A stretch of 5,144 bases of DNA, from positions 1-5,144 of the forward strand of contig PLYG01000209.1 of NCBI GenBank assembly GCA_003153335.1, written 5' to 3'. Positions within the stretch are counted from its first letter, which is position 1. Each line of letters opens with the position of its first letter. The DNA comes from Betaproteobacteria bacterium. Lineage in GTDB: Bacteria > Pseudomonadota > Gammaproteobacteria > Burkholderiales > Casimicrobiaceae. Below are positions 1 through 5,091 of the stretch, in pieces. The translations under genes were made by a program, and so were the position numbers. Below the pieces are notes generated by a model. It had not been told where the DNA came from, searched no databases, and saw only the letters and a program-made list of their open reading frames with translations.

Positions 1-446
1 CTGGTCAAATACTGGTTGCAGAGCAGCGGGTTGGTCCAGAGACCGCACAGCTTGTTCGCGATCCGCGGAAACAGCCGCACGAGTTCCAGCGGCCGCAGGC
101 TCTCGGGCAACTGGGTCAGCCACCGGATGGTGGCGTCCTGCAGCGGCTCCGCCGGCGAACGCAGGCGCGCGCGCATCGGCTTCGCCGGGGTAGCGGCATC
201 GCTGCCGCTGTTCCACACCATCCGTGCCTCTTCGACAGAAACTTTTTCGTATCGAAAATGTTCGACGCCGGTCCCGCTCTTTGCGGACACACCGGGAATC
301 CGGCTGTCGAAGCCGATCGCTTCCGACACCCAGGCGCGCGGCGCCGGCGCGCGTGGCCAGGAATCGCGCCGCGCGTGATGCGCCGGACGCGTTGCTATGC
401 CTACGTTATGGTCGTCATACGTCGAGTCGTGATTTTTCGCGCTCAT
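1..446 (-). CDS. Conserved hypothetical protein, N-terminal part (3' end outside window)
   Basis: Reading leftward from ATG at 446-444, the frame stays open for 148 codons to the window edge, so the C-terminus is missing. An AAGGA Shine-Dalgarno (complement of 453-457) sits 6 nt before the ATG and fixes the start. The N-terminal 35 residues are polar, rich in His, Asp and Arg, and probably disordered. After that come WVSEAIGFDSR (39-49), SGTGVEHFRYEKVSVEEARM (57-76), LRSPAEPLQDATIRWL (95-110) and LRPLELVRLFPRIANKL (117-133). The last stretch, with a Pro-Arg-Ile-Ala-Asn core and a following Trp137-x-x-Pro140, resembles a conserved hypothetical family I associate with Betaproteobacteria. No signal peptide, membrane segment or catalytic motif is visible, so a cytosolic location is likely. 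Function is unknown. It reads away from the other genes, behind a 355-base gap, and looks independent of them. I am confident that it is a real gene and less confident of the family. Confidence 0.78.
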   Translation of the reverse strand, partial: MSAKNHDSTYDDHNVGIATRPAHHARRDSWPRAPAPRAWVSEAIGFDSRIPGVSAKSGTGVEHFRYEKVSVEEARMVWNSGSDAATPAKPMRARLRSPAEPLQDATIRWLTQLPESLRPLELVRLFPRIANKLCGLWTNPLLCNQYLT

Positions 447-516
447 GATCCATCCTTGATCCAGTGATCGGATTGAAGCTGTGCGGAGGTGTTGCTTCCG
501 CCGCCCAACTTGGCCC

Positions 517-546
517 GCTGGCGGCGCCTCCATAGCGCCCACCAGC
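517..546. repeat. Inverted repeat in the leader of the left-edge gene
   Basis: GCTGG (517-521) pairs with CCAGC (542-546) and GGCGC (523-527) pairs with GCGCC (535-539). A 1x2 internal loop separates the two stems and the apical loop is 7 nt. Read on the minus strand this would fold in the 5' leader of the hypothetical gene starting at 446. A smaller GCGGA/TCCGC inverted repeat lies nearer the gene at 483-501. There is no T-run after the stem on either strand, so it is not an intrinsic terminator. A role in mRNA stability or regulation is possible, and so is chance in GC-rich DNA. Confidence 0.35.
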
Positions 547-709
547 ATTACATGACTGGAATGAATACTATTGGTCTGGGGTGAGGCCGATAATCCGGAA
601 AACTACCTATCCTTCATGGCGCACGCACTACCGATGGATCGCGCTCGCTGTTCGCTCTGGTTCATGTGCAGCGCTGCTCCATCGAACCGATCACGCGGTA
701 TCGTTCACT

Positions 710-785
710 GACCGGAGCAGATCCGGTCGCGCGGCAACGTGCCAGTTTCCGCTTTGCATGCGGAAATCGCCGCCGGAAGCGGCGA
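710..785. repeat. Series of three short perfect hairpins
   Basis: Three perfect 7-bp inverted repeats follow one another: GACCGGA/TCCGGTC (710-716 with 722-728, 5-nt loop), TTTCCGC/GCGGAAA (746-752 with 760-766, 7-nt loop) and TCGCCGC/GCGGCGA (767-773 with 779-785, 5-nt loop). The last two abut with no spacer. They lie just beyond the U-tract of the Kelch gene terminator, so a minus-strand transcript would meet them only on read-through. None is followed by a T-run. They may be back-up terminators, part of a small structured RNA, or remnants of an old element. Confidence 0.4.
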
Positions 786-801
786 CGCGAATCAGCCGAC
801 G

Positions 802-840
802 AAAAAAATAGCCGCCGCGCGGCAAAACCGCGCGGCGGCT
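802..840 (-). terminator. Intrinsic terminator of the Kelch gene
   Basis: A perfect 13-bp GC-rich stem (810-822 with 828-840) closes a 5-nt loop. On the minus strand it is followed, after one A, by seven consecutive U residues (complement of A802-A808). It begins 11 bases past the TAG stop of the Kelch gene. On the plus strand the bases after the stem are C-rich, so it terminates leftward transcription only. It also shields the left-edge gene from read-through. Confidence 0.93.
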
Positions 841-851
841 GTCCCCGACTA

Positions 852-1928
852 CTATTTCCCGCCGTCAAATTCGAAGACGTTGTGATCTTCGCTATCGACA
901 TGCACGCCGGTGCCCGCCGATTGCACATCGCCGCTGACGATATGCAGACGGTTGCCGATGACGGCGCCAGCCAGCCCATGCCGCGACACCGGTAACGACG
1001 GCAAGGTTGTCCAGGTGTTGCTCGCCGGATCAAACGCTTCGAATGCGCGCAGCGTGGCCATCATCCGGTAGTCCTGATACTCGCCGCCCGTGACATAGAT
1101 CCGTCCGCCCCAGACGCCGCCTGCTGCGGCGCTGCGCGCGGTCGGCATCCGCGGAAGCCCCCCGCTCCACAAGTCCGCAGCCGGGTCATAGGCCTCGATG
1201 ACGCCGATATTGCTGCTGCCGCCGGTAATGAATGCCGAGCCGACGCGTCCGCCGATTACGTAGATCTTCCCGTTCACCGCGCCGGCGGTGGCGTGGTTGC
1301 GTGGTGTAGGCAGCGCGGCGCGCTCGCGCCAGGAATTGGTGGCGGGGTCGTATTCCTCGACCGTTCCCACCGAAGTGTGCGGGCGCGCCGGATGCACCGC
1401 CGTTTCCCTCGGGCCGGGAACGGCGCCGCCGATGACGTAGATCTTGTTGCCCGCCACTGCCGCGACCGGCGAGCCACGCTTGGTCGGCATCGGCGCCAGC
1501 GCCTTCCAACTATCGCCGGCCGGGTCATATTCCCAGGCGTTGTTGATCGGTACCCACGCGGGCGGGCCCGATTCCGGCAACACGAAACCGCCGAAAGCGT
1601 AAATCTTGCCGTTGTACTCGGCAAACGCGACATGGTGCGAAGGCAGCGCCATCGGCTTTTTCTTGGTCCAGCGGTCGGCAGTCGGGTCATATTCATAGAC
1701 CAGGGCCTTCGGTTTCCAGCCGGGCGCAAGGCCAGCGAACACATACATTTTCCCACCCGCTGCCGCGCCCAGCAGTTCCTCCGAGGGCTCCGGGAATGGC
1801 GCGGACTTGGACCATTTCCCTTGGGCGTGAACTGCGCTCGCCAGACACAGACCCGCGAACAGGCCGACGCACAGTGCGGCCAGGTACCTGCCGCCGGTGC
1901 TGATGATTCCAATTCCTGCTTGTTTCAT
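852..1928 (-). CDS. Secreted Kelch-repeat beta-propeller protein
   Basis: The product has 358 residues. ATG at 1928-1926 is chosen because a strong AAGGAGGAGC Shine-Dalgarno precedes it and because it places a signal peptide at the N-terminus: hydrophobic core about 15-32 and signal peptidase I site Val-His-Ala35/Gln36. The open frame extends 31 codons further upstream to a TTG, but that start has no ribosome site and would bury the signal. The mature protein has Kelch repeats, each with a Gly-Lys/Arg-x-Tyr-x-x-x-Gly-Gly strand and a Tyr/Phe-Asp-Pro-x-x-x-x-Trp turn. The Tyr/Phe-Asp-Pro turns are at 80-82, 134-136, 193-195, 247-249 and 299-301, and the double glycines (Ala-Gly in blade 1, Ser-Gly in blade 6) near 65, 113, 167, 226, 281 and 332. 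This gives six blades, the last closed by the N-terminal strand (37-48). Length and location resemble periplasmic propellers such as NanM, but nothing shows sialate chemistry, so substrate or partner is unknown. It is terminated at 802-840 and lies 114 bp behind a dehydrogenase gene. Confidence 0.9.
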   Translation of the reverse strand: MKQAGIGIISTGGRYLAALCVGLFAGLCLASAVHAQGKWSKSAPFPEPSEELLGAAAGGKMYVFAGLAPGWKPKALVYEYDPTADRWTKKKPMALPSHHVAFAEYNGKIYAFGGFVLPESGPPAWVPINNAWEYDPAGDSWKALAPMPTKRGSPVAAVAGNKIYVIGGAVPGPRETAVHPARPHTSVGTVEEYDPATNSWRERAALPTPRNHATAGAVNGKIYVIGGRVGSAFITGGSSNIGVIEAYDPAADLWSGGLPRMPTARSAAAGGVWGGRIYVTGGEYQDYRMMATLRAFEAFDPASNTWTTLPSLPVSRHGLAGAVIGNRLHIVSGDVQSAGTGVHVDSEDHNVFEFDGGK

Positions 1929-1930
1929 CC

Positions 1931-1940
1931 GCTCCTCCTT
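1931..1940 (-). promoter_or_regulatory. Strong ribosome binding site of the Kelch gene
   Basis: On the minus strand this reads AAGGAGGAGC, nearly a full anti-Shine-Dalgarno match, ending 2 nt before the ATG; the core AAGGAGG lies 5 nt from the ATG. It decides the start codon at 1928 over the upstream in-frame TTG and ATG. Confidence 0.85.
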
Positions 1941-1969
1941 GTTGGATGTGCCTTCTACCGGGAACCCAT

Positions 1970-1989
1970 GCGGCTGTCGCAACAGCCGC
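1970..1989. repeat. Perfect inverted repeat between dehydrogenase and Kelch gene
   Basis: GCGGCTGT (1970-1977) and ACAGCCGC (1982-1989) form a perfect 8-bp stem with a 4-nt loop. No T-run follows on either strand, so it is not an intrinsic terminator. It lies just downstream of a candidate -10 box (1998-1993, minus), where the transcription start would be expected. It could be an operator overlapping +1, or a 5'-end or intercistronic mRNA hairpin that affects processing. Confidence 0.5.
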
Positions 1990-1992
1990 CCC

Positions 1993-2021
1993 ATTAGATC
2001 ATTCCGGACCGAGGGCTGCAA
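1993..2021 (-). promoter_or_regulatory. Candidate sigma70 promoter for the Kelch gene
   Basis: On the minus strand TTGCAG (2021-2016) and TCTAAT (1998-1993) are separated by exactly 17 nt. The -10 matches the consensus at five of six positions, the -35 at three. The start point would fall near 1986, giving a leader of about 58 nt before the ATG. If active, it makes the Kelch gene at least partly independent of the upstream dehydrogenase. It is a pattern match only. Confidence 0.4.
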
Positions 2022-2042
2022 CGAGTGCTTCGACGTCCATGA

Positions 2043-2951
2043 CTAGTGTCGGCGGCGTGGAGATTTCGCATCGCGCCCGGTGCGGGCCATTTCCTCCAGC
2101 ACCGCGCACACCGAGCCGGTATCCTCGTCGCCACGGCCCATGGCCATCGCGGCGGTGTAGAACGGCCCGCTGGCCAGGAACAGCGGCGTGGGGCAGTTGA
2201 TCGAACGCGCGTATTCGCCGATGATCTTCATATCTTTCTGCCAGACCGCGACTTTCATCGTGGCCTCCGAGTAATCTCCCTTGACCATCATCGGGCCGCG
2301 CACTTCCAGCATCCGGGAAGTCCCCGCGCCATTGGAAATCACCTTGAGCACCTGCGCGGGATCCAGCCCCGATTTCATCCCGAGGACCATGGCTTCGGCC
2401 GCCGCCACGTTATGTATCGCCACCAGAAGGTTGGCGATGAATTTCATCTTCGAGCCATCGCCGAACGGACCGATCAGGTAATGGGCCCGGGCGAAGCCCT
2501 CGAACACCGGAATGCATTTGCGGTAGGCGCTGCCCAGCCCGCTGGCCAGAACGACCAGATCCTTGGTTCGCGCTTGCGCGCCCGTGCCGCTCAGGGGGCA
2601 GTCGAGCAAGGTGATCCCGCGCACGGCCAGGCGCTTCTTCGCGGCTTGCTTGACCTCGATGGGCAGAGTGCTGGCTTCGATGACGATCTGGCCTACGTGC
2701 CCGGCCGCGGCGAGCTCTGCGCTGACCTCGGCCAGCGCCTCGGCGGAGGGCAGCGAGGTGACAATGACGGGCACGCGTTTGCCAACCTCCTGGCCGCTTC
2801 CCACGGGACGTCCGCCCGCGCGCTTGAGCGCCGCCCGGCGCGCGGCGACCATGTCGTATCCGAACACCAAAAATCCGGCCTTGACCAGATTGGCCGATAT
2901 CGCCGATCCCATGATGCCAAGACCGATTATTCCGACTTGATTGGCTGGCAT
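2043..2951 (-). CDS. NAD-type beta-hydroxyacid dehydrogenase (3-hydroxyisobutyrate / 6-phosphogluconate dehydrogenase family)
   Basis: The product has 302 residues, typical of the family. ATG at 2951 is chosen because AAAGGA lies 7 nt upstream and because the Rossmann fold then starts at residue 6; the open frame runs 77 codons further back but would cross the divergent neighbour. Visible motifs: GLGIMG (10-15), the dinucleotide loop; Asp33 at the end of strand beta-2, the usual mark of NAD over NADP; TSLPS (65-69); the substrate-loop motif DCPLSGT (117-123), the family's D-x-P-x-S-G-G with Thr for the last Gly; and GDGSKMKFIAN (164-174), with the expected catalytic Lys170 and Asn174. Lys239-Asp240 matches the conserved C-terminal KD. 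Such cytosolic enzymes interconvert 3-hydroxyacids and semialdehydes, for example hydroxyisobutyrate, tartronate semialdehyde or 4-hydroxybutyrate. The substrate cannot be told here. The last residues (290-302) are very basic. It is divergent from a paralogous gene and upstream of the Kelch gene on the same strand. Confidence 0.9.
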   Translation of the reverse strand: MPANQVGIIGLGIMGSAISANLVKAGFLVFGYDMVAARRAALKRAGGRPVGSGQEVGKRVPVIVTSLPSAEALAEVSAELAAAGHVGQIVIEASTLPIEVKQAAKKRLAVRGITLLDCPLSGTGAQARTKDLVVLASGLGSAYRKCIPVFEGFARAHYLIGPFGDGSKMKFIANLLVAIHNVAAAEAMVLGMKSGLDPAQVLKVISNGAGTSRMLEVRGPMMVKGDYSEATMKVAVWQKDMKIIGEYARSINCPTPLFLASGPFYTAAMAMGRGDEDTGSVCAVLEEMARTGRDAKSPRRRH

Positions 2952-2975
2952 TGCCTTTTCCTTTACCAAAGTTGA

Positions 2976-2986
2976 TGCAGACTGCA
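2976..2986. promoter_or_regulatory. Small palindrome in the divergent control region
   Basis: TGCAG-A-CTGCA is a perfect 5-bp inverted repeat around a single central base. It lies between the predicted transcription start of the minus-strand dehydrogenase (near 3005) and its Shine-Dalgarno, and about 95 bp upstream of the plus-strand dehydrogenase start. Its place fits a repressor half-site pair, but its size is compatible with chance. Confidence 0.25.
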
Positions 2987-3002
2987 AAAGGTTGCGAATG
3001 CG

Positions 3003-3023
3003 GGCGCGCCAATTGGACCCCAA
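3003..3023. promoter_or_regulatory. Overlapping palindromes in the divergent control region
   Basis: GGCGCGCC (3003-3010), CCAATTGG (3009-3016) and TTGG-ACC-CCAA (3013-3023) are three inverted repeats that overlap in 21 bases. They cover the candidate -10 box and start point of the minus-strand dehydrogenase. A regulator bound here could act on both divergent genes. No regulator gene is present in the window, so this is inference from position and symmetry. Confidence 0.3.
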
Positions 3024-3040
3024 CGTGCAAGGCATGTCAA
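3012..3040 (-). promoter_or_regulatory. Candidate sigma70 promoter of the minus-strand dehydrogenase
   Basis: On the minus strand a perfect TTGACA (3040-3035) is followed after 17 nt by TCCAAT (3017-3012), four of six matches to the -10 consensus. The start would fall near 3005, giving a leader of about 54 nt. It lies in the middle of the 127-bp divergent intergenic region (2952-3078). I find no equally good promoter for the plus-strand gene; TTGATG at 2972 with GCGAAT at 2994 is a weak option. Confidence 0.5.
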
Positions 3041-3078
3041 ACTCACCCCCACGCGACATTACCAAACAGGGAGAAGCA

Positions 3079-3969
3079 ATGAAAATAGGTATCGCCGGCA
3101 CGGGCAGAATGGGCGCCGCCATCGCCACGCGGCTTCTGGGCCTGGGCCATGAGGTCACCGTCTGGAACCGGACCGCGGGCAAGGCGCAAGCGCTTGCCGC
3201 AGCCGGAGCCGTGGTGGCGGCGACCCCGGCCGATCTCGCGAGTCAATCCGAAGTCGTGATCAGCATCCTGAGCAACGCGGAGGCGGTCGATGCGGCCTAT
3301 GGCGGCACCAGCGGTCTGCTCGCGGGCAACGTCGCGGGGAAACTCTTCATCGAAATGAGCACGGTGCGCCCGGAGGCTGAGCGCTCGCTCGCAGGCAGAG
3401 TCCGCGGCAAAGGTGCGGCGCTGATCGAATGTCCCGTCGGCGGCACGGTCGGTCCCGCGAAGGACGGCAAGCTGTTCGGATTCGTCGGCGGCGATGCGGC
3501 CGAGGTGGCGCGCGCGCAACCCCTGCTCGATCAGCTGTGCCGCCGCGTCGAGCATGTCGGTCCCGTCGGGGCCGGCGCGAGCATGAAGCTCGCGATCAAC
3601 CTGCCGCTGATGGTGTTCTGGCAGTCCTTTGGCGAAGCGTTGTCGCTGTGCGCCCAGTTGGGCCTGGATCCGGCCCGGCTGGTCGATATTTTCGCCGACA
3701 CCTCGGGCGGTCCCAATGTCCTCAAAGGGCGCGGGCCGATGATCGTCGCCGCGTTGCAGGGCAAGGACACCGGCCCGATCACTTCCGACGTCGACCTGAT
3801 GCGCAAGGACCTGCGCACCATGATCGAGGAAGCCGCCTCGCGCGGGATGACGCTGCCTGTTGCCGCCAGTGCGCTGGAGTGCTTTGACGAAGCCGCGCAG
3901 GAGGGACTCAACGAAAGCGACGCGGTCACGCTGCCCGTGCGGTGGATGAAGCGCGAGCGAAAGACGTAG
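3079..3969 (+). CDS. NADP-type beta-hydroxyacid dehydrogenase / NAD(P)-dependent oxidoreductase
   Basis: The product has 296 residues. ATG at 3079 is preferred: AGGGAG (3068-3073) lies 5 nt upstream and the Rossmann strand begins at residue 2. An in-frame ATG at 3034 has poor ribosome-site spacing and would add a polar tail. Motifs: GTGRMG (7-12); strand beta-2 ending in Trp29-Asn30-Arg31-Thr32, which in this superfamily goes with NADPH use (GLYR1-type succinic semialdehyde/glyoxylate reductases); the substrate loop ECPVGGT (117-123); GAGASMKLAIN (164-174) with catalytic Lys170 and Asn174; and Lys243-Asp244. The substrate loop is atypical: the family Ser that contacts the substrate carboxylate is Gly121. 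This favours reduction of a semialdehyde or keto acid, or reductive amine chemistry as in some relatives, but the substrate is unknown. It is divergent from, and clearly paralogous to, the minus-strand dehydrogenase, and ends 30 bp from the convergent lipoprotein gene. Confidence 0.9.
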   Translation: MKIGIAGTGRMGAAIATRLLGLGHEVTVWNRTAGKAQALAAAGAVVAATPADLASQSEVVISILSNAEAVDAAYGGTSGLLAGNVAGKLFIEMSTVRPEAERSLAGRVRGKGAALIECPVGGTVGPAKDGKLFGFVGGDAAEVARAQPLLDQLCRRVEHVGPVGAGASMKLAINLPLMVFWQSFGEALSLCAQLGLDPARLVDIFADTSGGPNVLKGRGPMIVAALQGKDTGPITSDVDLMRKDLRTMIEEAASRGMTLPVAASALECFDEAAQEGLNESDAVTLPVRWMKRERKT

Positions 3970-3999
3970 GCGTTCCCACGGCAAGCCACGCAGGAGCCG

Positions 4000-5091
4000 C
4001 TAGACCCGCGGCCGGACGGGCTGTTCGTTGTCGGAAATGATGACTTCGACGCGGCGGTTCATTGCGCGGTTGGTGTCTGTGGTATTCGAGGCGACCGGGT
4101 ATTGCTTGCCGTATCCCACTGAACCCATTCGATCTCCGCTGACGCCCAGCAAGGCCAACTGAGCGCGAATCGACTCGGCGCGCCTGAGCGACAATTGATC
4201 GTTGTAGGCCGCCGATCCGACGTTGTCGGTATGACCTTCGATCGATACACGGCGTTCCGGAAACTGCCGCAGAAATTCAGCCAGCTTGCCCAGTTGCAAC
4301 TGGGCCGCCGGCTTGACGTCGGCGCGATTGAATTCAAACAGCACGTCGCCCAAGGTCACAACCCGGCCGCGATCAGTCTTTTGCGCTTCCAGGTCGACGA
4401 GCTTGCGCTGAAGATCCGCAGTGCGGGCGTCGGCGGCTTCTGCCTGTGAGCGGGAGATCGCGGCTTCGGTCTGCAATGTGGCTGCTTGAGCCTCGAAACT
4501 GGCAGCCTGTGCTTTGGAATAGGTAGCCTGTGCCTGGGCATCAGCAGCCTGTGCCTGCGATGCGGCAGCTTGTCGAGAGGCCATGTCAGCCTGCTGGTTT
4601 GCCGCACTGGCTTGTTGTTGTGACACACTGGCTTGTTGTTGTGCCGCCCTGGCTTGTAGTTGCGCTGAACTTGTTTGCTGCAACGCAATGGCGGTCTGGG
4701 TGCGCTGCACCGTAGCGTCGGCGCGCGCAGCCTGCGCTTCCAGCGTACGTACATCCGCGCGAGCACGCTCACGGTCTACCTCTGCCGCCTTGATTGCCGT
4801 TTCGTCGGTCTTTGCCGTGGCAATGGCAACCGCTGTCTGTGCCCTGCGGGTCGCCAGATACGCGTGGTGATCCACCTCCGCGTCCGGTTCGCCGTCGATC
4901 AAGGCGCGGTTGGCGCGATCCAGCGACTCGGTTGCCCGCTTAAGCTCGAGTGGTGCGCTCGACAGCACCGCGGAGTCATTTTCCGCCGCACGAACGGCCA
5001 AGCGCGCTTCCCGCAATGGCGGTGTTGGCGCATCGATGGTTGCGCAAGACGCGACGAACAATGCCGCCGCCAGTACTAGTTCACGTTGCAT
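4000..5091 (-). CDS. OmpA-family outer-membrane lipoprotein with DUF4398-like N-terminus and heptad coiled coil
   Basis: The product has 363 residues. ATG at 5091 gives a short lipoprotein signal with lipobox Val-Ala-Ser-Cys16. Ala17 at position +2 is not an inner-membrane retention Asp, so outer-membrane sorting is expected. The GAGGA ribosome site lies about 13 nt upstream, rather far; an in-frame GTG at 5127 would add 12 polar residues and has no better site. Residues about 22-110 are a charged helical region resembling DUF4398, often joined to OmpA domains. Residues 118-238 form an Ala/Gln-rich coiled coil with exact seven-residue periodicity. Residues 246-353 are the OmpA peptidoglycan-binding domain: LFEFNRADV (251-259), EGHTDNVGS (285-293) and LSLRRAESIR (300-309). 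Asp289 and Arg304 match, in sequence and spacing, the E. coli OmpA residues Asp271 and Arg286 that bind diaminopimelate. It probably tethers the outer membrane to the cell wall across the periplasm. Its promoter is outside the window or unseen. Confidence 0.92.
   Translation of the reverse strand: MQRELVLAAALFVASCATIDAPTPPLREARLAVRAAENDSAVLSSAPLELKRATESLDRANRALIDGEPDAEVDHHAYLATRRAQTAVAIATAKTDETAIKAAEVDRERARADVRTLEAQAARADATVQRTQTAIALQQTSSAQLQARAAQQQASVSQQQASAANQQADMASRQAAASQAQAADAQAQATYSKAQAASFEAQAATLQTEAAISRSQAEAADARTADLQRKLVDLEAQKTDRGRVVTLGDVLFEFNRADVKPAAQLQLGKLAEFLRQFPERRVSIEGHTDNVGSAAYNDQLSLRRAESIRAQLALLGVSGDRMGSVGYGKQYPVASNTTDTNRAMNRRVEVIISDNEQPVRPRV
4504..4671 (-). repeat. Eight tandem 21-bp units coding for a heptad repeat
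   Basis: Units begin at 4504, 4525, 4546, 4567, 4588, 4609, 4630 and 4651 on the plus strand, most starting AGCCTG, AGCTTG or GGCTTG. The closest copies are the units at 4609 and 4630, which share their first 15 bases. Each codes for seven residues of the OmpA-like lipoprotein (residues 141-196), with a Gln-Ala pair at a fixed place. The unit is a whole number of codons, so gain or loss of copies would change coiled-coil length without a frameshift. Divergence between units suggests old expansion followed by drift. Confidence 0.8.

Larger units (their letters stand above)
447..801. other. Gene-free intergenic region with several hairpins
   Basis: About 355 bases separate the start of the left-edge gene from the terminator of the Kelch gene. 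The short frames here (for example a 76-codon GTG-started frame from 581 on the plus strand) are Arg-rich, lack a Shine-Dalgarno and resemble no family, so I call no gene. The left half (447-560) must hold the leader and promoter of the minus-strand gene. A TGTAAT-like -10 lies on the minus strand at 552-547, but without a convincing -35 box. Three GATC sites fall within 447-469. The right half carries a 10-bp palindrome at 668-677 and hairpins at 710-728, 746-766 and 767-785. No tRNA or recognisable riboswitch is seen. Confidence 0.6.

Noticed and set aside
16..378. 120-codon plus-strand open frame opposite the left-edge gene
   Set aside because: The minus strand carries a better-supported frame with a Shine-Dalgarno and family-like segments; the plus frame is Ser/Arg-rich noise.
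581..811. 76-codon GTG-started frame in the intergenic gap
   Set aside because: No ribosome site, very basic composition, and it overlaps several hairpins and the terminator U-tract. No reason to call it a gene.
1293..1997. 234-codon plus-strand open frame opposite the Kelch gene
   Set aside because: Composition-driven shadow: Arg-rich and without motifs, and its strand lacks a promoter or ribosome site.
1929..2021. Upstream TTG start extending the Kelch protein by 31 residues
   Set aside because: The extension lacks a Shine-Dalgarno, would bury the signal peptide and overlaps a candidate promoter; the ATG at 1928 has a near-perfect ribosome site.
2046..2975. 309-codon plus-strand open frame opposite the NAD-type dehydrogenase
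   Set aside because: It is the antisense shadow of a gene with complete family motifs. The translation is rich in His, Arg and Gly, matches no family I know, and has no ribosome site. Long antisense frames are common in GC-rich DNA.
3043..3984. 313-codon minus-strand open frame opposite the NADP-type dehydrogenase
   Set aside because: Antisense shadow of a confidently assigned gene, with no domain or start signal of its own.
4003..4022. Possible stem around CCCG/CGGG at the end of the lipoprotein gene as a terminator
   Set aside because: The stem is only four to six pairs with a bulge and an 8-nt loop, and no T-run follows on either strand.
4504..4671. 21-bp repeats considered as a CRISPR-like or minisatellite element
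   Set aside because: There are no distinct spacers. The units are contiguous, in frame and explained by the coding heptad.
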